Shown: piece after piece, positions 5,587 through 13,786 of the stretch | How positions within the stretch are numbered: position 1 is the stretch's first letter | Layout: every line of letters starts with the position of its first letter | Notes under the pieces: generated by a model | Seen by the model: only the letters and a program-made list of their open reading frames with translations | The model's database searches: none | Told to the model about the DNA's origin: nothing | Position numbers and translations under genes: made by a program | From: an uncultured Clostridia bacterium | GTDB lineage: Bacteria; Bacillota; Clostridia; TANB77; CAG-508 | Assembly: GCA_904419095.1 (NCBI GenBank) | Contig: CAJFQT010000010.1 | Location: 1-21,110 of the forward strand | Direction: 5' to 3' | DNA length: 21,110 nt

Positions 5587-7899
5587 ATGGAAGATATATT
5601 AAAAGGCTTAAATGATAAGCAATACGAAGCCGTAATAAATACAGAGGGAGCTTGCTTGATAATAGCAGGAGCAGGAAGTGGTAAAACAAAAGTATTAACA
5701 CATAAAATAGCATACTTAATGCAAGAAAAAAATGTTTTACCATGGAATATATTAGCAATAACATTTACAAATAAAGCTGCAAATGAAATGAAAGAAAGAA
5801 TAGTAGGTCTAGTAGGTGATGCAGCACAAGATATATGGATGGGAACATTTCACTCAATATGTGTACGTATATTAAGAAAATTTATAGATAGAATAGGTTT
5901 TGAATCATCATTCATAATATTTGATACATCTGACCAAAGAACAATGATAAAGGGATGTTTAAAAGACTTAAACATAGATGATAAAATGTTTACGGATAGA
6001 AGTGTTCAAGCAGAAATAAGTAATGCAAAAAATCAAATGTTAGATCCAGAACAATACTCAGTTCAAGCAAATGGTGACTTTCGTAGAGAAAAAATAGCTA
6101 CAATATATGAATTATATCAAAAAAGACTAAAAGAAAATAATGCAATAGATTTTGATGATATTATTAATTATACGATAAAGATATTAAGTGAGAACGAAGA
6201 TGTATTAGATTATTATGCAAATAAATTTAAATATGTTTTAGTAGATGAGTATCAAGATACAAATAAAGCACAGTTTACATTAATATCATTATTTGCTTCA
6301 GTACATGGAAATATTACAGTTGTTGGTGATTCTGACCAAAGTATATATGCTTTTAGGGGTGCGGATATTTCAAATATATTAAATTTTGAAAAAGATTTTA
6401 AAAATGCTAAGATTATAAAACTAGAACAAAATTATCGTTGTACAGGAAATATATTAGAAGCGGCAAATAGTGTTATAAAAAACAATGAAAGCAAATATAA
6501 AAAGAAATTATGGACAGAAAATGAAAAAGGAAATTTACCAAAAGTATATTCAGCAGAAAATGAGTATGATGAGGGTTCGTTTATAGTTGAACAAATAAAT
6601 AGATTAAGAAGAGAAGAATATTTTAAATATTCAGATTTTGCAATTTTGTATAGAATGAACACTCAATCAAGAGCAATAGAAGATATTTTAAGAAGAGAAG
6701 ATATTCCATACAAGATTATAGGTGGATTAAAATTCTATGAAAGAAAAGAAATAAAGGATATTATATCATATTTGAGATTAATACAAAATCCATCAGATAA
6801 TTTAAGTTTAAAAAGAATAATAAATGAACCAAAAAGAGGTATAGGAAAAACAAGTTTAGAAAATATAGAGACTTTGGCAAATCAAAATAGTATATCAATG
6901 TATGAAGTAATAAAAAATGCAGATCAATATGGCTTAAATAGAGTTTTTATTAATTCAAGAGAATTTATAAGTGTAATAGAAGAATTGAGAGCAAAAAAAG
7001 ATGATTTAGTAATTTCTGAATTAATAAAACAAACATTAAAGAAAACAGGATATACTAAAGCTTTAGAAGATGAAAATACAGTAGAAGCAGAAAACAGGAT
7101 AGAAAATTTAGAGGAATTCTTAACAGTAGCTATGGAATTTGAAGAAGAATCAGCAGACAATGGATTAAGCGAATTTTTAGAAGGAATAACTCTTTCAAGT
7201 GATATAGATAATATGGAAGAAACGGATGAAACTGTAACACTTATGACACTACATAGTGCAAAAGGTCTTGAATTTCCAGTAGTATTTTTAGTTGGAATGG
7301 AAGAGGGAATTTTCCCTGGGTATAAATCTATTTCTGAGCAGAAAGAATTGGAAGAAGAAAGACGTTTGTGTTATGTTGGAATTACAAGAGCAAAACAATA
7401 TTTATTTTTGACTTGTAGTAAGCAAAGAACTATTTTTGGTTCAACTAGTTGTAATCCTGTTTCGAGATTTTTAAAGGAAATTCCAAAAGAATTATTAGAT
7501 GGTTATGAAGACGCTTTAGGTGATAATTCTAATAAAGAAGATAATTTTGAAGATTCAAAATATAGCTGGACATATGGAAGTAAAAATGCAGGAACAATTA
7601 AATCATATAAAATAGATAAGCAAGAACCTGTTATGGCATCTGCTAAATCTAATGATAGTTCAAATTTTGTTTTTCGAACGGCAGAAAGCTTTTTGAATTC
7701 TTTGAAAAAGCCTGTAGGTCAAAATGTGGATTTATCAAAATATGGCGAAGGTGTGAGAGTTTTCCATAAGAAATTTGGAGAAGGTACAATTTCAGGAGTT
7801 GAACCAGAAGGTGATGATTTAAAAGTTGATATTCAATTCGATAAAGTTGGACATAAGAGATTAATGGCTAAGTTTGCTAAGCTGGAAGTTATAGACTAA
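5587..7899 (+). CDS. pcrA: ATP-dependent DNA helicase PcrA/UvrD
   Basis: 770 aa, typical for the superfamily 1A 3'-5' helicase that unwinds DNA during repair, removes RecA and supports plasmid replication in Firmicutes. GGAG at 5575-5578 supports ATG 5587. Motifs are all present: Walker A GAGSGKT at residues 28-34, ITFTNKAANEMKER, FHSICVRILR, DEYQDTN at 220-226, GDSDQSIYAFRGAD, QNYRC, TLHSAKGLEFPVVF and CYVGITRAK. The C-terminal tail ends in a Tudor-like segment (GEGVRVFHKKFGEGTISGVE) that in PcrA contacts RNA polymerase. Transcribed alone between a promoter and a terminator; no ligA or purB neighbour is visible. No in-frame CGG. Confidence 0.95.
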   Translation: MEDILKGLNDKQYEAVINTEGACLIIAGAGSGKTKVLTHKIAYLMQEKNVLPWNILAITFTNKAANEMKERIVGLVGDAAQDIWMGTFHSICVRILRKFIDRIGFESSFIIFDTSDQRTMIKGCLKDLNIDDKMFTDRSVQAEISNAKNQMLDPEQYSVQANGDFRREKIATIYELYQKRLKENNAIDFDDIINYTIKILSENEDVLDYYANKFKYVLVDEYQDTNKAQFTLISLFASVHGNITVVGDSDQSIYAFRGADISNILNFEKDFKNAKIIKLEQNYRCTGNILEAANSVIKNNESKYKKKLWTENEKGNLPKVYSAENEYDEGSFIVEQINRLRREEYFKYSDFAILYRMNTQSRAIEDILRREDIPYKIIGGLKFYERKEIKDIISYLRLIQNPSDNLSLKRIINEPKRGIGKTSLENIETLANQNSISMYEVIKNADQYGLNRVFINSREFISVIEELRAKKDDLVISELIKQTLKKTGYTKALEDENTVEAENRIENLEEFLTVAMEFEEESADNGLSEFLEGITLSSDIDNMEETDETVTLMTLHSAKGLEFPVVFLVGMEEGIFPGYKSISEQKELEEERRLCYVGITRAKQYLFLTCSKQRTIFGSTSCNPVSRFLKEIPKELLDGYEDALGDNSNKEDNFEDSKYSWTYGSKNAGTIKSYKIDKQEPVMASAKSNDSSNFVFRTAESFLNSLKKPVGQNVDLSKYGEGVRVFHKKFGEGTISGVEPEGDDLKVDIQFDKVGHKRLMAKFAKLEVID

Positions 7900-8035
7900 T
7901 TTAATTAAAAATATTAATAAGTTTGAAATAAAGAGTGATAATAATTGAATAAATTAAAAAATTTAAAATTGGAAATTTCTAATTGTACATAATGAAAATT
8001 TTATCATTGTGAAATAAATTTTTGAATATATGTTT

Positions 8036-8078
8036 AAAAGAATTTAAAATCTTTTTGGTTTTGAATTCTTTTTTTGAA
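8036..8078 (+). terminator. Rho-independent terminator after pcrA
   Basis: AAAAGAATTTAAAA (8036-8049) pairs with TTTTGAATTCTTTT (8059-8072) with one G-U, with a run of seven T at 8069-8075. It lies about 140 bases after the pcrA stop in an otherwise featureless AT-rich gap (7900-8135). Confidence 0.65.
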
Positions 8079-8135
8079 TAAAAAATTTTTTTTTGAAAAT
8101 AATATAAAGAGAATTTTATATGAAAGGATTGATGA

Positions 8136-8327
8136 ATGATGCCAGATTTAAATCAAATGGAATTACAACATTTAAGACATTTAATAGGAGCTCATGAAAC
8201 TGCTTATCAAAAGTTGAATACTTATTCTTCTCAAGCAGTTGACCCACAAATAAAACAATTATTTACAAAGGCTGCTCAAGATTCTTTGAATACAAAACAA
8301 AAGTTGATGACTTTTTTGGAGAATTAG
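8136..8327 (+). CDS. Small spore-coat-like protein, 63 aa
   Basis: Begins MMPDLNQMELQHLRHLIGAH behind AAAGGA (8123-8128). The sequence is predicted all helical, with a LRHLIGAHETAYQKL stretch and the later KAAQDSLNTKQKLM, resembling short helical CotF-type or ferritin-like spore coat proteins of Clostridia. Its neighbour at 8400 has the same RBS context (AAAGGATTGAT) and belongs to the same type, so the two are probably co-expressed in the mother cell during sporulation; that role is inferred from family likeness. Confidence 0.75.
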   Translation: MMPDLNQMELQHLRHLIGAHETAYQKLNTYSSQAVDPQIKQLFTKAAQDSLNTKQKLMTFLEN

Positions 8328-8399
8328 TTTGTGTAGAGAGTAAAGTTAATTAAGTTTATTTTATGTTTTGATGAATTTTGGAGAAAGGATTGATAGAAA

Positions 8400-8642
8400 A
8401 TGGATGAAAAAACTATGGTTAATGATATTTTAGCAGGTGTTAAGTCTGATTTGACTGCGTATCAAACAGCTATTTCAGAAGCGGAAAATATTTCTTTGAG
8501 ACAGGCTTTTCAACAAATTAGAAATAATGATGAGAGTTTCCAGTATGAGTTGTTTAAAATAGCTCAGACAAAGGGGTATTATATTCCTGCTCAAAAAGCT
8601 ACTATTACTGAGATTAATAATGTTAAGTCTAATATGCAGTAG
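8400..8642 (+). CDS. CotF-family spore coat protein, 80 aa
   Basis: Begins MDEKTMVNDILAGVKSDLTA; the RBS is GAGAAAGGA, 8 bases before the ATG. The sequence has the CotF pattern: VNDILAGVKSDLTAYQTAISEAEN, then an RQAFQQIRNNDESFQYEL helix and a C-terminal KGYYIPAQKATITEINNVKS segment typical of coat proteins annotated CotF. It follows the 63-aa coat-like protein by 72 bases with the same RBS style. Codons shift toward TTG and GTT, in line with the G/T-rich DNA that follows. Confidence 0.82.
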   Translation: MDEKTMVNDILAGVKSDLTAYQTAISEAENISLRQAFQQIRNNDESFQYELFKIAQTKGYYIPAQKATITEINNVKSNMQ

Positions 8643-8813
8643 GGTGGTTTGGTTGAACTTTGAGAGACATGAATAGTGTTTCTTGAGGTTCTTTTGCGTT
8701 TGGGGTATTATTTTAGGTTGTGTTTTGGTTTGATTTGTGAGATGTTGTTTTTTATTTTTTGCTTTTTGCTTTTTTATTTGTTTTTTTATTTTTTGTTTTT
8801 TTGGTGTGAGGCC

Positions 8814-8987
8814 GTTTCCAAAGGGTAATGATAAATTTTTTCTATTTAAAAATCCTCCATAGCAGGGTCGTTTTGAAAATCTGGGACTTTCCCGAGGAAG
8901 TGCGGAGGGACGATTTTCAACCTGACGTGGGTCTTAGGGAACTGTCGGTTTTTAAATAGAAAAAATTTATCATTACCCTTTGGAAAC
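8814..8987. repeat. Palindromic element A, perfect 39-bp arms and 96-nt centre
   Basis: Bases 8814-8852 are the exact reverse complement of 8949-8987; the outer ends read GTTTCCAAAGGGTAATG and CATTACCCTTTGGAAAC. The centre is much more GC-rich than the genome and can fold further (for example CCTCC near 8855 with GGAGG near 8904, and GGGACTTTCCC at 8883-8893). No ORF. It may be a MITE-like mobile palindrome, a large structured RNA or a bidirectional terminator. Nothing decides between these here. Confidence 0.75.
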
Positions 8988-9163
8988 TACTTTTACTTTT
9001 TGTTTGTGGGGTATGATGTTGGTTTGTTGTTTATTGTTTGGTGAGGGGATAGGATTTTAAGGTAGGAAGAGTGGTAATGTCTAAAAAAGAAAGAAAAATT
9101 AAATAAATGGGAGATATATTAAAAAAAATTAAAAATTCTTACGGAAATTAGCGGTTAGTGGGG

Positions 9164-9192
9164 TTGCAAAAAAATAAATATTACAATATCAT
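9164..9192 (+). promoter_or_regulatory. Probable promoter of the M23 peptidase gene
   Basis: TTGCAA (9164-9169), a 17-base spacer and TATCAT (9187-9192), 33 bases before the start codon. Confidence 0.4.
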
Positions 9193-9225
9193 TACATCAA
9201 ATATACAAAGGAGATACGGATAGAT

Positions 9226-10248
9226 ATGTTGAAAAAGTTAATATTACATACGAAGCGTTCTATTAAATGTTTGTTGCTTATTATAATCGCAGCTTTTTTG
9301 TTAATAGGAGTTGTTGCATATTTATATAAGCCTACTTATAGAGTAATATTAAATGGTGAAATGATAGGATATACTGAAAATAAAGGAAAGTTACAAAATA
9401 AAATTAATGAATATGTTAAAAATGGCGATGGAGAAAATGTTGCTTATGTTCAAATAGATAGTATGCCAGAATATCAGTTATGTTTGTTGAAAAAAGGTAT
9501 TGTTGCTAATGATGAAGAAATTTATAATAAAGTGAAGGAACAAGGAACACCTTATTATAGATATTATGCTATTTTAGATAATCAAGAGGAAAAATTTTAT
9601 GTTTCTAATTTTACAGATGCAGAAACGGTTGTAAGCCAGCTTAAAGAGAAGAATAGTACTAATATAGATGCAATAACAATTGCAGAAAAATATGAAACCG
9701 AGTTAAAGAATTTTACTTCAACAGATGAGGTTGTTTCTAAATTGTATGTAGAGCCTGTAAAGGTTGTAGAAGTTGCAGATACTTCAAGTTCTAAAACAAA
9801 TAAGACTACTAAAACTTCTTCTGGGACAGTTAATACTTCTACTAATATTTCAGGGGGAAAGGCTAGTCTAGGAATTTCATTGATTAAACCTGTTTCAGGG
9901 ATTATTACTTCACGTTTTGCTGCATCAAGTAGGATTAGGAGCTCAGCTCATACAGGACTAGATATAGCTACTTCTAGCGGAACACCAGTAATTGCAGCAG
10001 CTTCTGGAAAGGTTACTTTTTCAGGTTGGAAGGGTTCTTATGGAAAATTAATTGTTATAACACATTCAAATGGTGTTCAAACATATTATGGACATTGTAG
10101 TGCTTTATATGCATCTGTGGGACAAACAGTTTCTCAAGGACAAACAATATGTGCAGTGGGTTCTACAGGAAATTCAACAGGTCCTCATTTACATTTTGAG
10201 ATTCGTGTAAATGGGGTTGCATATAATCCACAGAATTATTTGTATTAG
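9226..10248 (+). CDS. Membrane-anchored M23 family metallopeptidase
   Basis: 340 aa; AAAGGAGATA before ATG 9226. A Lys/Arg-rich N-terminus precedes one transmembrane segment at about residues 15-33, so the bulk lies outside the cytoplasm. The middle part (about 40-185) is mixed alpha/beta and ends in a Ser/Thr-rich linker. The C-terminal LytM/M23 domain has HTGLDIA with His242 and Asp246, YGH with His290, and GPHLHFE with His321 and His323, the Zn-binding and catalytic set of active endopeptidases that cut peptidoglycan cross-links. The layout resembles SpoIIQ/SpoIVFA-type or general cell-wall hydrolases of Clostridia. With intact Zn ligands it is probably active, and the coat genes upstream make a sporulation role possible but unproven. 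Confidence 0.88.
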   Translation: MLKKLILHTKRSIKCLLLIIIAAFLLIGVVAYLYKPTYRVILNGEMIGYTENKGKLQNKINEYVKNGDGENVAYVQIDSMPEYQLCLLKKGIVANDEEIYNKVKEQGTPYYRYYAILDNQEEKFYVSNFTDAETVVSQLKEKNSTNIDAITIAEKYETELKNFTSTDEVVSKLYVEPVKVVEVADTSSSKTNKTTKTSSGTVNTSTNISGGKASLGISLIKPVSGIITSRFAASSRIRSSAHTGLDIATSSGTPVIAAASGKVTFSGWKGSYGKLIVITHSNGVQTYYGHCSALYASVGQTVSQGQTICAVGSTGNSTGPHLHFEIRVNGVAYNPQNYLY

Positions 10249-10474
10249 ATGTAGATGTAACAAAACATATGTTAAAAAAGTACAAGTTAGAAGAAATGAA
10301 GATAAAAAAATAGAAATTAATTTAAAAAAATAAAAAAGGAAATGAAGCTAGCTATTTTGAGAGGAAAAGAATATAGAAAAATATTACAAAAAAAGAATTT
10401 CTATTTATAATCAGAGAATCATAAATGGAAGTATTTTAAATAAAGGATAATTAGATATAGATATAGATTAAAGT

Positions 10475-10515
10475 AAAATAGTCAATTGGAATTTAACTCC
10501 AGTTGGCTATTTTTT
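10475..10515 (+). terminator. Rho-independent terminator of the M23 gene region
   Basis: AAAATAGTCAATTGGA (10475-10490) pairs with TCCAGTTGGCTATTTT (10498-10513) with G-U pairs, ending in a T run. The 225 bases between the peptidase stop and this hairpin show no gene. Confidence 0.65.
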
Positions 10516-10605
10516 AAGTGTACTTGTCCTATCATACAATTGATGGACTAAAAAGATAAAGAACAATTGGTGTGAAAATCTTAGAATTCTTATATAAAAA
10601 AGAAA

Positions 10606-10644
10606 AATTTGGAACAATTTGGTGTGTCCCAAATGTTCCAAATT
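10606..10644 (-). terminator. Terminator of the mecA-like gene
   Basis: AATTTGGAACAATTTGG (10606-10622) pairs with CCAAATGTTCCAAATT (10629-10644) with a one-base bulge. On the minus strand the stem is followed by a T-rich tail. It overlaps the stop codon of the minus-strand gene by two bases. Confidence 0.65.
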
Positions 10645-11278
10645 ATTTGCAGAAATATTTGATTCCAGTGGAAATAGCATTTTTTTTCATGATAATTTTG
10701 CCATATTCTTTAAGTTTATTTTCAAAAACTTCTGAATAATTTATTGGTTTGCTAAATTCACTAATGTAAGAATGAAATTTCTTGTTATTCTTGTGGGTGT
10801 TGTTTACATGTTTTAAAACTAAAAAATAATTATTATTCAAAAGATATAAGCTAGAAAGTCCTATTAGACCTTTTGTATAAATAGGTTTATTTTTTTCTAG
10901 TAATTCACAGAAATTACAGAAAGCATCAAAATTGTCAAACCTGTAAATATAATTATCACTATCATCAGTAAATGTTTTTCTTTTAACTTTTACAATTCTT
11001 CTAAATTGAGAATAGTTACTTTCTTCATTCTCAACATGATATTTAGTAACTGTAAAAACAAATGTATCTTCTAAAGAAGAATAAGCTTCTACTAATAGTC
11101 TACAACCATCAGTATCAAAACCAATTTCTTGTTTTGCTTTATTTAATATTTCTAATAAAAGACCTTGTGATTCAGCAGTTTTAGTCATAATAGTATGTAA
11201 ATCTAAATCTTTATCCTTTATGTCTTCTGGTTTTATAATAATACGAATTTTATTTTCTGTTAATTTTTCTATTTTCAT
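10643..11278 (-). CDS. mecA: MecA-family adaptor protein (ClpC/ClpP adaptor)
   Basis: 211 aa; GGAGG (complement of 11285-11289) lies six bases before the ATG. The N-terminus MKIEKLTENKIRIIIKPEDI is the characteristic start of MecA/YpbH proteins, where this domain binds substrates. The C-terminal half (about 100-205: YRFDNFDAFCNFCELL, then LYLLNNNYFLVL) matches the MecA domain that docks on ClpC. The middle KVKRKTFTDDSDNYIYRFD region is the usual linker. MecA proteins hand targets such as ComK or Spo0A to ClpCP in Bacillus; the target here is unknown. Transcribed alone, divergent from the cell-shape cluster. Confidence 0.8.
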   Translation of the reverse strand: MKIEKLTENKIRIIIKPEDIKDKDLDLHTIMTKTAESQGLLLEILNKAKQEIGFDTDGCRLLVEAYSSLEDTFVFTVTKYHVENEESNYSQFRRIVKVKRKTFTDDSDNYIYRFDNFDAFCNFCELLEKNKPIYTKGLIGLSSLYLLNNNYFLVLKHVNNTHKNNKKFHSYISEFSKPINYSEVFENKLKEYGKIIMKKNAISTGIKYFCK

Positions 11279-11307
11279 ATAGTACCTCCAATTTAATACC
11301 TAATTAT

Positions 11308-11336
11308 ATTATACTACTAATTTCATTATATTTAAA
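11308..11336 (-). promoter_or_regulatory. Possible promoter of the mecA-like gene
   Basis: On the minus strand, TTTAAA (complement of 11331-11336), 17 bases, then TATAAT (complement of 11308-11313), 29 bases before the start codon. The -35 is weak. Confidence 0.35.
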
Positions 11337-11473
11337 TCCACAAAATTTGGTAACTAAATTAATAATTCAAAATATAAAATAAAAATTAAAATTATTAAAA
11401 ATAAAGTAATTATCCTAGTTTTTCTAATATATCATATAAATATAAAAAAATAAAGTAAAATCTTATAAATTAC

Positions 11474-11502
11474 TTGAAAAATTTGTTAAATCCATATATA
11501 AT
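11474..11502 (+). promoter_or_regulatory. Sigma-A promoter of the DUF4321-radC-mre cluster
   Basis: TTGAAA (11474-11479), exactly 17 bases, then TATAAT (11497-11502). Transcription would start near 11509, about 50 bases before the DUF4321 start codon. It may drive the whole downstream cluster, although gaps before mreB and mreD leave room for further promoters. Confidence 0.7.
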
Positions 11503-11559
11503 ACCATTGTGATTAAAAATTATATATCCGTAAGGAAAAATAAAAATTGGAGGTATCAA

Positions 11560-11820
11560 ATGACAACAAAAGATAAGAGTATATGGATATTAATTGTATT
11601 TTTATTAGCTGGACTAGTAGTGGGTGGATTACTTGGAAAATTAGCAGAAGGGGTTCCAAGTTTATGGTGGCTTAGCTATGAGCAACAATTTGGGCTTTCA
11701 GATCCACTAGTATTAGACTTAAGTGTATTAAAAATTACATTTGGATTAGTGTTTAAAATTAATGTCGCAAGTATAATTGGAATGATAGTGGCATTGATTG
11801 TATATAAAAAATTAAAATAA
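11560..11820 (+). CDS. DUF4321 family small membrane protein, 86 aa
   Basis: Start set at ATG 11560, six bases after GGAGG (11549-11553); the longer frame beginning at 11509 has no RBS and would start at the transcription start. Begins MTTKDKSIWILIVFLLAGLV, with a glycine-rich transmembrane helix (LAGLVVGGLLGKL), a conserved QFGLSDPLVLDLSVLKITFGLVF segment and a second C-terminal helix (ASIIGMIVALIVY). This is the DUF4321 pattern, found in Clostridia next to radC and mreB. Function unknown; the location suggests a link with the cell-shape machinery. Confidence 0.82.
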   Translation: MTTKDKSIWILIVFLLAGLVVGGLLGKLAEGVPSLWWLSYEQQFGLSDPLVLDLSVLKITFGLVFKINVASIIGMIVALIVYKKLK

Positions 11821-11863
11821 TTTTAAATAGAGACAAATGCAATAGAAAGGAAAGGTGTTACAT

Positions 11864-12581
11864 TTGTCTTTAAAAATAAAAGATTTACCAGAAGCAGAAA
11901 GACCATATGAAAAATTAGAATTATATGGCGAAAAATCTCTAACAAATGCAGAATTATTAGCAATTATAATAAAAACAGGAACAAAGGAAGAAACATCTGT
12001 GCAAGTTGCACAGCATATTTTGAATTTAAATAAAACAAATGAAGATACATTAAGCTTTTTAGGAAATTTAAGCCTGCATGAGTTTATGAAAGTCAAAGGA
12101 ATACGGAAAGGTAAAAGCAATTCAATTAAAAGCTATATGCGAACTAGCCGTGAGGATGATTAAGCCTTCTGATTATAGAAAAATGAAAATTTCAACTCAG
12201 TCAGAAGTTGCTAATATATGTGTAAGAGAATTTTTTTATGAGAAAAGAGAGATTGCTAGAGTTTTTTACTTAAATGTAAAAAATATAGTTATGCAAGTAA
12301 CAGATATAGCAGTTGGAGGGACAAATTTTGTAAATGTGAGTATAAAAGAAATATTAGCTAAAGCTATTGAATTGAGAGCTAATAAAATAATTTTAGTTCA
12401 TAATCATCCATCAGGAGATTCAACTCCAAGTAAACAAGATATAAATTTTACATGGAAATTATTTGATGCTGGAAAAATGGTGGAAATTGATTTAATAGAT
12501 CATATAGTTGTAGCAAAAGATGAGTATACTAGTATTTTTACTAATGTAAAACATAATATAGACATGTATAAAAATAACTAA
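11864..12581 (+). CDS. radC: RadC-family DNA repair protein, read through one CGG frame break
   Basis: Begins MSLKIKDLPEAERPYEKLEL with a TTG start at 11864 behind AGAAAGGAAAGG; GTG 11855 is a poorer choice because it abuts the RBS. The N-terminal helix-hairpin-helix half has NAELLAIIIKTGT and KVKGIG-KVKAIQLKAI. The C-terminal JAB/MPN half has the metalloprotease-like HNHPSGDSTPSKQD motif. Zero frame hits CGG at 12104-12106 and stops at 12162; skipping one C restores GIGKVKAIQLKAICELAVRM and the whole second half. The total is then 238 aa, normal for RadC. Despite the name its repair role is doubtful, and the family also occurs on mobile DNA. It sits in its usual place before mreB. Read strictly it is a frameshifted pseudogene. 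Confidence 0.88.
12104..12107 (+). other. In-frame CGGA frame-break site 4 (radC)
   Basis: Zero frame reads GGA ATA CGG AAA GGT. Skipping the C gives ATA-GGA-AAG-GTA (I-G-K-V), completing the GIG of the helix-hairpin-helix motif. It is the only break in radC, a chromosomal gene in a conserved cluster far from the mobile element. Confidence 0.7.
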
Positions 12582-12716
12582 TATAAAGAAAGTAAAAATA
12601 AATAAGATAAAAGTTATAAAAATATTAAAAAATTCGCATAATGAAATTAAATATCTTATTTAAAGCTAGTATGAAGCTAAAAGTAAGGATGTTGAAAAGA
12701 AAGGAAATGAAGATTT

Positions 12717-13748
12717 ATGAAATTATTTAACTTTGGTTCAAAAGATATTGGAATAGACTTAGGAACAGCAAATATATTAGTTACAGTTAGAGGAAAAGGA
12801 ATTGTATTAAAAGAACCATCAGTAGTAGCAATAGATAGAAAAACAGGAAATATAATGGCAACAGGAAATGAAGCAAAAGAAATGCTTGGTAGAACACCTG
12901 AACAAATTAAAGCAGTAAGACCATTGAAAGATGGAGTAATAGCAGATTTTACTGCAACGCAATTAATGCTTAAAAACTTAATTCAAAAAGTAGGAAAAAA
13001 ATATAGTATAGGAAAACCAAGAGTAGTTGTTGGTGTTCCATCTGGTATAACAGAAGTAGAAGAAAGAGCTGTTGAGGAATCAGTAATTCAAGCGGGAGCA
13101 AGAGAAGTTTATTTAATAGAAGAACCTATGGCAGCAGCAATAGGTGCTTCACTTGATGTAGCAGAGCCTAGTGGGAGTATAATAGTTGACATTGGTGGAG
13201 GAACAACAGAAGTAGCTGTTATTTCATTAGGAGGAATAGTAGTTAGTCATTCACTTAGAATTGCTGGGGACGAGCTTGATGAAGATATAGTGAATTTTGT
13301 AAAAAGAGATTTAAACTTAGCAATAGGTGAGACAACAGCTGAACAAATCAAAATGCAAATAGGATGTGCACTTCCATTAATGTCAGAAGTAGAAATGGAA
13401 ATAAGAGGAAGAGACTTAACAGATGGTTTACCAAGAACTGAAAAAATTACATCAACACAGGTTGAACAGGCAATGAAAGAATCAATTTTAAAAATTGTAG
13501 AAATTGTAAAATCAACACTAGAAAAAACACCACCAGAACTTGCGTCTGATATCATGGAAAAAGGAATAGTTCTTGCTGGTGGGGGAGCATTAATTAGAAA
13601 TTTAGATAAATTAATAAGTACAGAAACAGGAATGCCAGTTTATGTAGCAGAAGAACCACTTGACTGTGTTGTTAGAGGAACTGGAAAAACATTGGAAGAC
13701 TTAGAAAGATTAAAAACAGTTTTAATAAATGCAAGAAAACGTAGATAA
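12717..13748 (+). CDS. mreB: Rod shape-determining protein MreB
   Basis: 343 aa, full length, with AAAGGA before ATG 12717. An actin-like cytoplasmic ATPase that forms membrane-bound filaments and steers the elongation machinery. Visible are phosphate loop 1 DLGTAN (residues 14-19), PSVVAIDRKTG, the connecting VVVGVPSGITEVEERAV, phosphate loop 2 DIGGGTTEVAVISLGG from residue 158, and the adenosine-binding GIVLAGGGALIRNL. A start at KLFNFGSKDIGIDLGT is typical. First of the mreB-mreC-mreD-pbp2 series; 135 bases separate it from radC, so it may have an extra promoter there, though none was clear. Confidence 0.96.
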   Translation: MKLFNFGSKDIGIDLGTANILVTVRGKGIVLKEPSVVAIDRKTGNIMATGNEAKEMLGRTPEQIKAVRPLKDGVIADFTATQLMLKNLIQKVGKKYSIGKPRVVVGVPSGITEVEERAVEESVIQAGAREVYLIEEPMAAAIGASLDVAEPSGSIIVDIGGGTTEVAVISLGGIVVSHSLRIAGDELDEDIVNFVKRDLNLAIGETTAEQIKMQIGCALPLMSEVEMEIRGRDLTDGLPRTEKITSTQVEQAMKESILKIVEIVKSTLEKTPPELASDIMEKGIVLAGGGALIRNLDKLISTETGMPVYVAEEPLDCVVRGTGKTLEDLERLKTVLINARKRR

Positions 13749-13786
13749 TTAAACAAACACAGATAATGAAATGAGGGATTAAAAGA

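Larger units (their letters stand above)
8643..9225. other. G/T-rich intergenic region enclosing a long palindrome
   Basis: No credible gene. From 8643 to about 8813, and again from about 8988 to 9060, the plus strand is strongly enriched in G and T, with T-rich runs at 8740-8805. A perfect 39-bp inverted repeat with a GC-rich centre sits between (8814-8987). Bases 9061-9225 are AT-rich and carry the probable promoter of the M23 peptidase gene. Confidence 0.6.

Noticed and set aside
11509..11559. Longer N-terminus for the DUF4321 protein
   Set aside because: The upstream start coincides with the predicted transcription start and lacks an RBS; GGAGG at 11549 fits ATG 11560.
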